A DNA stretch of 64,000 nt, taken from contig JABTUE010000003.1 of the NCBI GenBank assembly GCA_015075515.1, positions 186,001 to 250,000 on the forward strand, in the 5' to 3' direction. This DNA is from Planctomycetota bacterium (lineage in GTDB: Bacteria; Planctomycetota; UBA8742; UBA2392). The notes below the pieces were generated by a model that searched no databases, had not been told where the DNA came from, and saw only the letters and a program-made list of their open reading frames with translations. Below, piece by piece: positions 42,756 through 51,480 of the stretch (position 1 is its first letter; each line of letters begins with the position of its first letter). The translations under genes were made by a program, and so were the position numbers.

Positions 42756-44219
42756 TCAGTGCTCGCGGCGCACGCGGCTGTCGGCAATGCCCAATTCTTC
42801 GCGGTACTTGGTGACGACGCGGCGGCTGGCCTGGATGCCCAGTTCTTCCAGCTTTTTGGCAATCGCCATGTCCGACAGCGGGCGTTTGCGGTCTTCGCCG
42901 TCAATGATTTCCTTGACCTTCAGTTTGACCGCTTCACGGCTCACGTCGCTTTCGCTGCTGGGCAGGCCGCCGGTAAACAGCTCGTTCATGGCGTACACGC
43001 CCTGGGGCGTCTGCATGTACTTGCCGTACACGGCGCGCCAGACCGTGCTGTGGTGAATGCCCAGTTCGTCGGCGATGTCCTGCATCTTCATGGGCTTGAG
43101 CCCGGTCATGCCCACGCGCATGAACTCTTCCTGGCGCTTCAGAATCGCGTTGGCCACGCGTTCGAGCGTGCTCTGGCGCTGGTCAATCGCCTCGATCAAC
43201 TGGCGCGCCTGGTTCAGTTTGGCCTTGAGAAACGCTGCGGTTTCCTTGTCGTGTTTCTTTTCCTGCAGCATGCGCAGATAGGCGTGGTTGATGGCCAGGC
43301 GCGGAACCATTTCGCGCGTGACGCGCACCACCAGCCTGCCGTTTTCGTCTTCTTCGACGATCACGTCGGGCACCACGGCCTGGGTCGGGGCATCGGAATA
43401 CAGCGTGCCGGGGTGCGGGTTGAGCGTACCCAGCAGGTCAATCAGCAGCTTGACTTCCTCGAGGCTGGTGTCCATTTCGCGCGCGATGCGCGGCAGACGG
43501 TTGCGCAGCACGTCGTCCCAGAACTCGGTCAACAGCCGGCGCAGCCGCGGGTAATCCGGGTCCTGCGGCGACACCTGCAGCAGCAGGCACTCGGCCAGGT
43601 TGCGCGCGCCCACGCCGCGCGGCTCCAGTTTCTGGATCTCGTGCAGGGCCCACTCCACCTCGGCCAGGGTGTACCTGCCCTGCAGGGCCTTGGCCACGTC
43701 TTCCAGCGGATACTCCAGATACCCGCGGTGATCCAGCGAATGCACCAGGTGTTCCAGCAACGGCCAGTCCAGTTCGTCGTAGCCCTTGAGCCGCAACTGT
43801 TCGAGCAGATGGTCGGCCAGGGTGCGGCCGGGCGCGGCCAGGTTGTTGAAGGCTTCGGTCTTGGGGTCTTCCTCTCCGTCCTGGGGCTGGCCGCTGCGGC
43901 TGACAAACTCGTTGACGTCGGTGTTGCGCTCGAGGTACTCGATCACGTCGTCGAAGCTCTCGCCGGATTCGGTGGTGGGCGTCTCGGTTTCGGGCTGGGC
44001 GCCCTTGTCGGCCAATTCGGGCGGGGCTTCGGCCTCGGGCTCGGGTTCGGCGGTGTCCAGCGTGGGGTTTTGCAGCAGTTCGTCCTCCACCAGTTGCTGC
44101 AGGTCGGCCGTGGCCAGTTGCAGGATCTTGAGCGACTGGATGGTCTGCAGGCTCAGCACCTGGCGCTGTTCCAAGCGCTGGCCGATGCGCATGTCCAGAC
44201 TCATGCCCGGTCCGCTCAC
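42756..44219 (-). CDS. rpoN: RNA polymerase sigma-54 factor
   Basis: 487 residues. Region I (MRIGQRLEQRQVLSLQTIQS, then LQLATADLQQLVEDELLQNP) binds enhancer activators; an acidic region II is at ~55-115; the core-binding and HTH parts follow (KMQDIADELGIHHSTVWRAV); the RpoN box reads SRRVVTKYREELGI near the C-terminus. GTG start at 44219 overlaps the recR stop (GTGA), with GGAGG seven bases upstream. No sigma-54 activator (AAA+ enhancer-binding protein) gene is in the window. Confidence 0.96.
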   Translation of the reverse strand: MSGPGMSLDMRIGQRLEQRQVLSLQTIQSLKILQLATADLQQLVEDELLQNPTLDTAEPEPEAEAPPELADKGAQPETETPTTESGESFDDVIEYLERNTDVNEFVSRSGQPQDGEEDPKTEAFNNLAAPGRTLADHLLEQLRLKGYDELDWPLLEHLVHSLDHRGYLEYPLEDVAKALQGRYTLAEVEWALHEIQKLEPRGVGARNLAECLLLQVSPQDPDYPRLRRLLTEFWDDVLRNRLPRIAREMDTSLEEVKLLIDLLGTLNPHPGTLYSDAPTQAVVPDVIVEEDENGRLVVRVTREMVPRLAINHAYLRMLQEKKHDKETAAFLKAKLNQARQLIEAIDQRQSTLERVANAILKRQEEFMRVGMTGLKPMKMQDIADELGIHHSTVWRAVYGKYMQTPQGVYAMNELFTGGLPSSESDVSREAVKLKVKEIIDGEDRKRPLSDMAIAKKLEELGIQASRRVVTKYREELGIADSRVRREH

Positions 44220-44842
44220 GGGCGACCTCCGTCGTAACTCTGGCGCCCGGTCATGGCGTCGGTAAGGATGGCGCTTGAGACACTTTCGATTTCGGCCCCG
44301 GCCGGCACACCGCGCGCAATGCGCGTAACTTTGATGCCCTTGCGCCGCGCCACGTCGGCAAGCTGGTCGCGCAGGTATACCGCCGTGCCTTCGCCTTCCA
44401 GGTCGGGGTTGGTGGCAATCACGATTTCGCGGATACCGCCCGACTCGGCGCGCTTGAGCAGCGGCCCGATCGTCAGGTCGTCGGGCTCAATACCCTCCAG
44501 CGGCGCCAGGTGCCCCAGCAGACAGTGGTACACGCCACGGAAGCTGCCGGCCTTTTCAAAGGCCATCAGGTCCTTGGGCTGTTCCACGACACACACCAGC
44601 GACTTGTCGCGCTGGGGGTCGCTGCAGATCGGGCAGGGGTCCTTTTCGGTGAAGTGAAAGCACTGGCTGCAATGGGTCAGGTTCCGCTTCACGTCGCGGA
44701 TCGCCTGGGCCAGTTGCATGGCCTCATCTTCGCTGAGCTTGATCAAATGAAAGGCCAGCCGTTCGGCCGTGCGGGTGCCGATGCCGGGCAGGGCCTTGAG
44801 GTTTTCCACAAGTCTAGCGAGAGGTTCAGGATAGGCTGTCAA
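44216..44842 (-). CDS. recR: Recombination protein RecR
   Basis: 208 residues. N-terminal HhH (LVENLKALPGIGTRTAERLA), zinc finger C-x2-C...C-x2-C (HCSQCFHFTEKDPCPICSD), and the Toprim domain (VCVVEQPKDLMAFE, VIATNPDLEGEGTAVYL). RecR with RecO/RecF loads RecA on gapped DNA. The start appears to be TTG at 44842 with no Shine-Dalgarno; an AATAAT element lies five bases upstream, which could be another near-leaderless case. It overlaps rpoN by four bases. Confidence 0.96.
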   Translation of the reverse strand: MTAYPEPLARLVENLKALPGIGTRTAERLAFHLIKLSEDEAMQLAQAIRDVKRNLTHCSQCFHFTEKDPCPICSDPQRDKSLVCVVEQPKDLMAFEKAGSFRGVYHCLLGHLAPLEGIEPDDLTIGPLLKRAESGGIREIVIATNPDLEGEGTAVYLRDQLADVARRKGIKVTRIARGVPAGAEIESVSSAILTDAMTGRQSYDGGRP

Positions 44843-45041
44843 GCGGAATTATTCCAATTTGGGTACGCTATTTGCTGGCATTCAAGGGTAAGGGTACCCC
44901 ACCCGCGCCGCAAGTCAAGCCGTACCGCCTTGCGCTTTCCGCCAGCATTGGCCTAAACCCAGTCGTTCCAAGTGCTTGTCCGGCGCGTGACGTTCGCGCC
45001 GCGGACTGCGACTATTGAACACCACCGACCGGAGACGCCGG

Positions 45042-47405
45042 ATGCGTTACGCCGCCGTATGCCTGTGTTTCGTTTTCGTACTGGCCGCCTGCAGCTTTGA
45101 CGACGGCAGCAAACCCGAAAAAGATTCCGCCACAGCCGTGGCCGGCCACGATCTGGTGCTGGATATCGGACTGGCGCGCCTGCAGATCAGCGCCCTGGCC
45201 ATCGGTACCGGCACCGGCCAGATCGAACCCGGCAGCAAGGTTGAAATGAAGGTCGTCAACGCCTCCATCAAGGGGCGCGACCTGTATTCGCCCATGCTTG
45301 AGGTCAAAGTAACCAAACCCGACGGCGCGGCCGCCACCGGCCTGAACCTGAACCCGCCGGCGGTGTTTGAAACCAGCTATGACATCGGGCGGGCCGGCAA
45401 CGACGGGCGCGGGCCGGTGGATCTGGCGTTACTCAAGATTGACGGCACGACCACCAAACAGCTCACGTTCACGACCGCCGCGCCGGACCCCGACGACGAA
45501 TGGAACCACGTGTACCCCGGCCGCGCCCGCGCGCTGTTGACTGCCTTTTCGCGGCTGGTGATGGCCAACCGCACCGGCACAACCACGCCGCCGGCACCGG
45601 TTGCCCTTACCGGCACGATCAGCACGCTGGCAACGTTTACCGTGTTTCAACTGGCCAACTCGGGTTCCACCATCAGCGCCAACCTGGCGATTCCCACATC
45701 CGACACCACCACGCCGCCGACGGTGCTGACGCTGAACGATGCCAGTTTCAACGCATCCAACCCGCTGGCCGCCACCAACCGCGTGCTGACCGTGACCACC
45801 GGCGGCATCACCTACACCACCGATCACGCCGCCGCCAGCGTGGTGGCGCAGCTCAACACCTTCAGCGGCGCCAACAGCAGCGGCAGCCTGGTGGGCACCG
45901 TGGTACAGCAAAGCGGCGGCAGCGCGACACTGGCCATCAACTACACCTGGACTACCGGCGCCGCCGCGGCGCTGGCCCTGGGCGGCACGATCAGCGACGT
46001 GGCCACGATCCGCACCATGACGCTGACCGACCAGGCCCAGGCGGTGCAGGTCACGGTGGTCATGCCCAACACGTTTCCCAACGGGTCGCTGGACCCGATC
46101 ACGTTCAACGACTCGACGTTTGACGTGACCAACCCGCTGGATCCGGCCGGGCGCATTCTGACCGTGACCGAAGGCGGCGAAACCTTCAGCAGCGACGTGC
46201 CTACACTGGGCAGTGTGACGCTGACCTTTACCAGCTATAACAACACCACCAAGGTCGGCGCGGGCACCATCACCGGCACCGTGGTCAGCACGACGCCCAC
46301 GGTGAAGACGCTGAACTACACCTTTACCACCACCGCCGGCGGCGCCGGCGGCGGCGGTACCTTCACGGCGGGCGCGGTTTCCGCCGTAACCACCACCGAC
46401 ACCGCCGACGAAAGCTTTGTCGTGTTTGACGGCTCCGACTACGTGGCCGGGTGGCTTTCCGACACCGGCACCACCAACCGCACGCTCGAGTTTGTCAGCC
46501 TTGACACGTCAACCTTGGCCGCCGGAACCCAGAAGAGCTTTGAGCCCTCGGTTAACCTTGCGCCCGGCGCGGGCGTGCGCGCCGCGGCCTCGGCCTCCGG
46601 CCTGATTCTGGTGGTCGGCGCCACCGGCACCGACGCCGGCACCTCGGCCGTGCACGGGGTGCTGTACGACTACACCGCGGGCACCGGCACCGACATCAGT
46701 ATCGGCACGGGCACGGCCCCGCGCGTGGCCTACAACGCCGCCAGCGGCAACTTCGTGGTCGCGTTCCAGTCGGGCACGGACACGCTGGTGCGCTGCTACA
46801 CCCCTGCCGGCGCGGCGGTATCGGCGGCGATTACCGCCCACACCAACGCGGTGCTGGCGGGTCTTGCGGCCGCGGGCGCGGCCAACAACGAGGCGCTGGT
46901 GACGGCCAACGACGGCAGCGGCGTGGTGGGCCGTCTGGTCACGCCCGGCACCGGCGCGGCGGCCGGGGCGTCGTTTGAACTTTCGACCAGCCTGGGCGGC
47001 GGCATCTGCGCCTTTGACGGCAGCACCGGACGCTATCTGGTCATTGTGGAAACGCTGATTCTGGGCTTCTTCAACGCCCAGACCGTGCGCGCACTGGCCG
47101 CGGGCTCGACCACGCCGGTCGCCGGCACACTGACACTGGCCGCCCTGACCGGCATCACCGGCGCCGTGGGCGGGGCCCAGGGCGTCATTTTCACCACCGC
47201 CGACACCAACCTGTACGCCGTCACCGGCGGCACCACCCAGCCCGTGCTGGTGGGCGCGCCGATCTTCGGCGCCCAGACCGGCATCAACAGCGACGGCACA
47301 AGCGACGGCCCGGCACTGGGCACCGCCGGCGGCGGCAACTACCTGCTGCTGGCGGCGCTGGGCAGCGGCGGCGCCGAGGCCGTACCCCTGACCATCACGC
47401 CGTAG
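45042..47405 (+). CDS. Large repeat-containing lipoprotein
   Basis: 787 residues. The start at ATG 45042 has GGAG nine bases upstream; the signal ends VLAAC (lipidated C~17). Residues ~40-185 form a soluble beta domain. Then two ~125-residue beta repeats follow, each with a GTISxxATxxxxxL opening, a TFxNDSTFDxTNPLDPAxRxLTVTxGG-like core (TLNDASFNASNPLA in repeat 1, TFNDSTFDVTNPLD in repeat 2) and a closing VNYTFTT-like strand. A Gly-rich hinge is followed by a ~330-residue beta-propeller-like Ala/Gly/Thr-rich region. It is probably anchored to the outer membrane; function unknown. Confidence 0.7.
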   Translation: MRYAAVCLCFVFVLAACSFDDGSKPEKDSATAVAGHDLVLDIGLARLQISALAIGTGTGQIEPGSKVEMKVVNASIKGRDLYSPMLEVKVTKPDGAAATGLNLNPPAVFETSYDIGRAGNDGRGPVDLALLKIDGTTTKQLTFTTAAPDPDDEWNHVYPGRARALLTAFSRLVMANRTGTTTPPAPVALTGTISTLATFTVFQLANSGSTISANLAIPTSDTTTPPTVLTLNDASFNASNPLAATNRVLTVTTGGITYTTDHAAASVVAQLNTFSGANSSGSLVGTVVQQSGGSATLAINYTWTTGAAAALALGGTISDVATIRTMTLTDQAQAVQVTVVMPNTFPNGSLDPITFNDSTFDVTNPLDPAGRILTVTEGGETFSSDVPTLGSVTLTFTSYNNTTKVGAGTITGTVVSTTPTVKTLNYTFTTTAGGAGGGGTFTAGAVSAVTTTDTADESFVVFDGSDYVAGWLSDTGTTNRTLEFVSLDTSTLAAGTQKSFEPSVNLAPGAGVRAAASASGLILVVGATGTDAGTSAVHGVLYDYTAGTGTDISIGTGTAPRVAYNAASGNFVVAFQSGTDTLVRCYTPAGAAVSAAITAHTNAVLAGLAAAGAANNEALVTANDGSGVVGRLVTPGTGAAAGASFELSTSLGGGICAFDGSTGRYLVIVETLILGFFNAQTVRALAAGSTTPVAGTLTLAALTGITGAVGGAQGVIFTTADTNLYAVTGGTTQPVLVGAPIFGAQTGINSDGTSDGPALGTAGGGNYLLLAALGSGGAEAVPLTITP

Positions 47406-47427
47406 GCCTTTGCGGACACAAAGACAA

Positions 47428-47449
47428 GGGCCGGGCAATCGCCCGGCCC
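47428..47449. terminator. Bidirectional terminator
   Basis: Perfect 9-bp GC stem, 47428-47436/47441-47449, tetraloop AATC, flanked by AA and TTG, between convergent genes. Confidence 0.8.
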
Positions 47450-47469
47450 CTTGATGGTATCAGGGTGGT

Positions 47470-48198
47470 TCAGACCCGGCGCAGCAGCCGTTTGCGGCGG
47501 GTCAGAATCGCCACCAGGCCGCCGCCGGCCAGCAGCGCCACACCGCCGGGCAGGTCGCGGTGGGCCGTGGTGCAGCCGCCGCCGCTTTTGCCGCCGCCGA
47601 CTTCGGGCACCCACAGCGGGGCGTCAATCGTCACCGGCCCGCCGCCGGTCGCCACGTTGTTGAACTGGATCGTGATGATGTAGTCGCGCGGGCTGGTATC
47701 CAGCGAAGACTTCCACTTGGTGCGCACCAGACACAGCACCGAACTGGCACCGTTGGCAATCGTGTAGTTGGTGTTCGAAAACGGGTCGGGCGGGTACGCC
47801 ACCAGAATGCCGGGGTTGGCCTGTTCGGGTGCCTGGGGCACCGTCACCTTGGGCCGGATCTGCGCGATCTGCAGCGAGGTCGGGTCCACGGTGATGTCGG
47901 CGCCACTGTTGTTGGTCAGAATCGCCAGGTCGTGCGTGGTGGTGGCCGCAATGGCGTAAAACTCGTCGCTGACGCTGTCCAGTTCGTTGTGAATACCCTT
48001 GCCGTTGCCGATCAGCGGCAGGTTCTGCGGCTGGCCGTTGGGCTGCAGCGGGTTGTAGTCCGGGTTGGGTACGGTCTGGTTGGCCAGATAGGTCCCGGCG
48101 TCAGCGGGGCTGGGCTCGTGGATTACCGTGCTGATGCTGAGCTGGGCCGACAGCGCGCCGCCACAGATCGCAAGCACAACCGCAAACAGGCTCTTCAT
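47470..48198 (-). CDS. Secreted protein with C-terminal Gly-Cys/TM/Arg sorting tail
   Basis: 242 residues. Sec signal peptide (cleavage near GGALSAQL). The mature domain is beta-rich and Pro/Asn-rich (DYNPLQPNGQPQN, HDLAILTNNSGADITVDPTS). The tail is tripartite: GGGKSGGGC, a hydrophobic helix (LPGGVALLAGGGLVAIL) and RRKRLLRR, as in GlyGly-CTERM/MYXO-CTERM proteins, which are processed by membrane proteases including rhomboid relatives. The ATG 48198 has GGAG six bases upstream; a TTG four codons earlier is less likely. Confidence 0.7.
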   Translation of the reverse strand: MKSLFAVVLAICGGALSAQLSISTVIHEPSPADAGTYLANQTVPNPDYNPLQPNGQPQNLPLIGNGKGIHNELDSVSDEFYAIAATTTHDLAILTNNSGADITVDPTSLQIAQIRPKVTVPQAPEQANPGILVAYPPDPFSNTNYTIANGASSVLCLVRTKWKSSLDTSPRDYIITIQFNNVATGGGPVTIDAPLWVPEVGGGKSGGGCTTAHRDLPGGVALLAGGGLVAILTRRKRLLRRV

Positions 48199-48342
48199 TG
48201 CCTTCTCCAAGGCGCTTCGAAATTCGCGGGGGATGGGGAAGGGCCACCGCGCGAAAAACAGGGGACAGGTCTCCTCCAGACCAGACCCAGCCTTCTACGC
48301 GTAACCGAAGTATAGACGTGCTTGCGTCCGGCGCAAGCAACT

Positions 48343-48885
48343 TCACGGCGCACGGAACACCTGCGTCCAGTATATGCCGTAACTGCCCCCCTGCTTGACC
48401 CCTACACCCAGTTCGGTGAACGCCCCGTTCAGGATGTTGTTGCGGTGCCCGGTGCTGGCCATCCAGGCCGCCATCACCGCCGCCGGTGTTGAATACCCCG
48501 CCGCAATGTTTTCGCCCGCCGTGCTGTAGCTGATGCCCGCCGCCGCCAGCCGGTCAAACGGGCTCTGGCCGTCCGGGTTGGTGTGCGCAAAGAAATCCCG
48601 CGCCGCCATGTCCGCGCTGTGGGCAAACGCCACCTGCGCCATCCCGGCATGCCAGGCCAACGGCGCCCGCGGCGGCGAGGCCATGGCGCGCTCCTGATTG
48701 ACCAGCGTCAGCACATCCTGGGCGTACTGGGCCTCGGTGGCGCTGGGCGTGCCGCCGCCCCCGCCGCCTCCCCCACCGCCGCCAGTGCTTGAGGAACTGC
48801 TGCCACCGCCGGAGCTGCCCTGGCCCTCACAGGCAACAACCAGCAAGGCCATGCAGGCCACAAGGGCCAGAAGCACACGGTTCAT
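48343..48885 (-). CDS. CAP-domain (SCP/PR-1, YkwD-like) lipoprotein
   Basis: 180 residues. Lipoprotein signal ending LLVVAC (lipidated Cys near residue 18), then a Ser/Gly spacer containing a run of eleven or so glycines, then a CAP domain: LTLVNQERAMASPPRAPLAW, FAHSADMAARDFFAHTNPDG, GENIAAGYSTPAAVMAAWMA and STGHRNNILNGAFTELGVG. These are the CAP His/Glu motifs of extracellular proteins. Bacterial members act at the cell surface; substrate unknown. ATG 48885 has GAGG eight bases upstream. Confidence 0.9.
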   Translation of the reverse strand: MNRVLLALVACMALLVVACEGQGSSGGGSSSSSTGGGGGGGGGGGTPSATEAQYAQDVLTLVNQERAMASPPRAPLAWHAGMAQVAFAHSADMAARDFFAHTNPDGQSPFDRLAAAGISYSTAGENIAAGYSTPAAVMAAWMASTGHRNNILNGAFTELGVGVKQGGSYGIYWTQVFRAP

Positions 48886-49032
48886 GGCAACCTCGCAAAG
48901 GGGACCGGCCGGGGACACCGTAACTCTATCACACCAAATGCACCGATGGCGGCAAACGGGCCCGTGTTTTACAGATTGTCAACAACGCTTCATAAAACGC
49001 GGAATCACGCATTGACGGCGGGCCCCGCCTGC

Positions 49033-49129
49033 TACAATGCCGCCACGCCCGCAGGATAGTGGGCACTAAGTAAAAGGCGGGGGCTCGCGGTTTGCCGCGC
49101 GCCGCGGGCCTGGCCCGACCCGTACCGGG
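49033..49129 (+). promoter_or_regulatory. Promoter and structured leader of radical SAM gene
   Basis: TACAAT at 49033-49038 predicts +1 near 49045 and an 85-base leader. The leader has an outer stem CCCGC/GCGGG (49048-49052/49077-49081) enclosing TAGT/ACTA (49057-49060/49065-49068) around GGGC, which can alternatively pair with GCCC at 49047-49050. An A-rich bridge (AGTAAAAG) and a GC hairpin follow. Two exclusive pairings suggest a switch. Confidence 0.35.
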
Positions 49130-49996
49130 ATGAACACAACCGTACTGAGCGAGCATTCGCGCCGCTTTGACACACTGCGCTTTGCCTACCCCGTCGTAAG
49201 CCGACGTTCGCGGGGCCTGTCGCTTGGTGTCAATGTTAACCCCGACAAGCTCTGCAACTTTGATTGCCCCTACTGCCAGGTAGATCGTACTACACCCGGG
49301 CCGGCTAAAACCGTGGACTTTGACGCCATGCTGGCCGAACTCGACGGGCTGATGGCCCTGGCCAAAACCGGCGAAATCTGGGCCCACCCCCGCTTTGCCG
49401 CCACCCCGCCGGCGCTGCGGCGCGTCAACGACGTGGCCTTTGCCGGCGACGGCGAGCCCACCACCTATCTGCGCCTGGGCGACGCGATCCGCGAGGTTCA
49501 TGCGCTCAAGCAGCGCCACGGTCTGGCCGCGGTGAAAACCATCGTGCTGACCAACGCCACCATGCTGCACAGCGACGTGGTGCGCGCGCGGCTTGGCGAA
49601 CTGGCCGCCGGCCCCTATGAAATCTGGGCCAAACTTGACGCCGGCACCCAGGCCTGGTTCGAACGCGTGGACGGCACAACCCGCAGACTCGACGCCATCG
49701 TGCGGGGCATCACCGCCTGCGCCCGCGAACTGGACGTGATCATCCAGACCATGATCCCGACCATGGACGGCCGCGACTGCGGCGACGCCGAGGCCGCCGC
49801 GATCGGCGACCGCGTGGCCCAGATCCGGCGCGACGGCGGCCGGTTGAGGCAGGTGCAGGTCTACACCACGGCGCGCCGCCCGGCGGACGCGCGCGTGGGC
49901 ATGGTGTCTGACCAACGGCTGGACGAACTGGCGGCGATTATCCGGAGCAGAACCGACGTGCCGGTAGAAACCTATTACGGACGCATGTGGGAGTAA
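49130..49996 (+). CDS. Radical SAM protein
   Basis: 288 residues with the radical SAM CxxxCxxC motif at 53-60 (CNFDCPYC), followed by GDGEPTTYLRLGD, the usual GGEP-like SAM site, and IVLTNATML. The N-terminus (RFDTLRFAYPVVSRRSRGLS) and the C-terminus (VYTTARRPADARVGMVSDQR) resemble the Fe-S oxidoreductase/MoaA-related small radical SAM proteins (wyosine-synthesis-like family). The exact reaction is unknown. It has an unusually long structured leader; lpxB follows after 45 bases. Confidence 0.88.
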   Translation: MNTTVLSEHSRRFDTLRFAYPVVSRRSRGLSLGVNVNPDKLCNFDCPYCQVDRTTPGPAKTVDFDAMLAELDGLMALAKTGEIWAHPRFAATPPALRRVNDVAFAGDGEPTTYLRLGDAIREVHALKQRHGLAAVKTIVLTNATMLHSDVVRARLGELAAGPYEIWAKLDAGTQAWFERVDGTTRRLDAIVRGITACARELDVIIQTMIPTMDGRDCGDAEAAAIGDRVAQIRRDGGRLRQVQVYTTARRPADARVGMVSDQRLDELAAIIRSRTDVPVETYYGRMWE

Positions 49997-50041
49997 TCCG
50001 CCGCTGAACAGGAGCCCGGCGCGCGCGCGACGGGGTGAACA

Positions 50042-51235
50042 GTGCCCAAAGGCCCGAACATCTTCATCATCGCCACCGAATCCAGCGGCGACAACTACGG
50101 CGCCCTGATCGCGCGCCAGTTCCGCGAGCTGCGGCCTGACTGCAACCTGTATGGTCTGGGCGGCGGCAAGATGGAAAGCGCCGGCGTGCAGTTGTTCCGC
50201 AACATGCTGGAACATTCGGCCGTGGGCCTGTTCGAGGTCGTGCGCAGCCTGCGCTTTTTCCTCGACACGATGGACCAGGTCGTCCAGAAAGCCAGAGAGA
50301 TCAAGCCCGACGTCGTGGTCTTCATTGATTCGCCGGATTTCAACCTGCGCGTGGTGCCGCGCGTAAAGGCGCTGGGCATTCCCACCGTCTACTACGTCAG
50401 CCCGCAACTGTGGGCCTGGCGCCAGGGCCGCGTTGAACAGGTGCGCCGGTACGTGGACCGCATGCTGGTGATCTTTCCGTTCGAGGTCGAGTTCTACGCG
50501 CGCCACGGCATCGAGGCCCGGTTTGTGGGCCACCCGCTGCTGGACCTGATTGACCACGACAAGGTGCGCAAGGGCGCCCAGATGCTGCGCGACGGGTTCA
50601 AGATCCCCAAAAAGAAGCGCGTGGTCGGCCTGTTTCCCGGCTCGCGCCGCGGCGAGGTAACGCGCCTGATGCCGCGCATGCTTGACGCCGCCCGCGAGAT
50701 TCTCAAGCGCCAGCCTGACGTGATTTTTCCCGTCGGCTGTTCGCCCTGGTTCAACCCTGACCGCTACAAGGAAATGATCCGCAACCATGAAGACCTCCCG
50801 TTGCGCGCCGTGCACGGCCGCAGCCACGAGGTCATGGCCATGAGCGACTTTGCCCTGATCTGCAGCGGCACCGCCACCGTCGAGGCCGCGATTGTCGGCG
50901 TGCCCTTTCTGTGCACCTACCGCATGACCTGGGCCAGCGCGCTGCTGGCCGAACTGGTCGTGAACTACAAGTACGCCTGCATGGTCAATATTCTGGCTGA
51001 CAAACAGGTGGTGCCTGAACTGCTGCAACACCAGGCCGAGCCTCTGACCATGGCGCTGATCGCCCTGGAAAGCATGCAGTCGGGCTCGCCCGTGATGCGC
51101 CAGGAACTGGCCGAAGTGGTCAAGATGCTGGGCGGCAAAGGCGCCAGCCAGCGCGCCGCCGAGCAGGTGCTCAGTGTCGCCGGCCTGCGGCCCGTCAGCC
51201 GCCCGATCAGCAACGTCGTGCCCGCCCTGCCGTAA
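50042..51235 (+). CDS. lpxB: Lipid-A-disaccharide synthase
   Basis: Joins UDP-diacylglucosamine and lipid X to the lipid A disaccharide (GT19 fold). 397 residues. Seen: IIATESSGDNYGALIARQ, GLGGGKMESAGV, VVFIDSPDFNLRV, YYVSPQLWAWRQGR, FVGHPLLD, GLFPGSRRGEV and ICSGTATVEAAIVGVPFL. All core motifs are intact, so the organism makes lipid A. GTG start with GGGGTGAA upstream. The rest of the lpx pathway is not in the window. Confidence 0.96.
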   Translation: MPKGPNIFIIATESSGDNYGALIARQFRELRPDCNLYGLGGGKMESAGVQLFRNMLEHSAVGLFEVVRSLRFFLDTMDQVVQKAREIKPDVVVFIDSPDFNLRVVPRVKALGIPTVYYVSPQLWAWRQGRVEQVRRYVDRMLVIFPFEVEFYARHGIEARFVGHPLLDLIDHDKVRKGAQMLRDGFKIPKKKRVVGLFPGSRRGEVTRLMPRMLDAAREILKRQPDVIFPVGCSPWFNPDRYKEMIRNHEDLPLRAVHGRSHEVMAMSDFALICSGTATVEAAIVGVPFLCTYRMTWASALLAELVVNYKYACMVNILADKQVVPELLQHQAEPLTMALIALESMQSGSPVMRQELAEVVKMLGGKGASQRAAEQVLSVAGLRPVSRPISNVVPALP

Positions 51236-51285
51236 CGCGCCGCAACATCCGGCGCGGTGGCGCGGGCTGAACGGCAAAAAGCTCG

Positions 51286-51392
51286 ACCACAGATACACAC
51301 GGATGAACACAGCAAAACCGCGGATGCACACGGAGTAACGAAGGAACCGAGCCGGCACGCCGTTTCTGTGTTCCGCCGTGTGTATCTGTGGT
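51286..51392. repeat. 107-bp imperfect inverted-repeat element
   Basis: Arms 51286-51312 and 51366-51392 pair at 24 of 27 positions, symmetric about 51339: a perfect 17-bp outer arm, three mismatches, then a 7-bp inner arm. The sequence family (ACACACGG, GATGAACACAG words) does not look coding and differs in composition from its flanks. Its size is close to the 103-bp element at 359-461. The remaining gap between lpxB and the broken gene shows nothing else. Confidence 0.6.
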
Positions 51393-51480
51393 GAATCCGT
51401 GGGTCTGCAGGCCGGAACACACAGCGGCAAGGGCGCAACGGGTCGCGGTGCGGCACACACGGCACGAAAAAACGAATCGC

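Noticed and set aside
40448..42904. 818-codon minus-strand frame
   Set aside because: Antisense to dinG.
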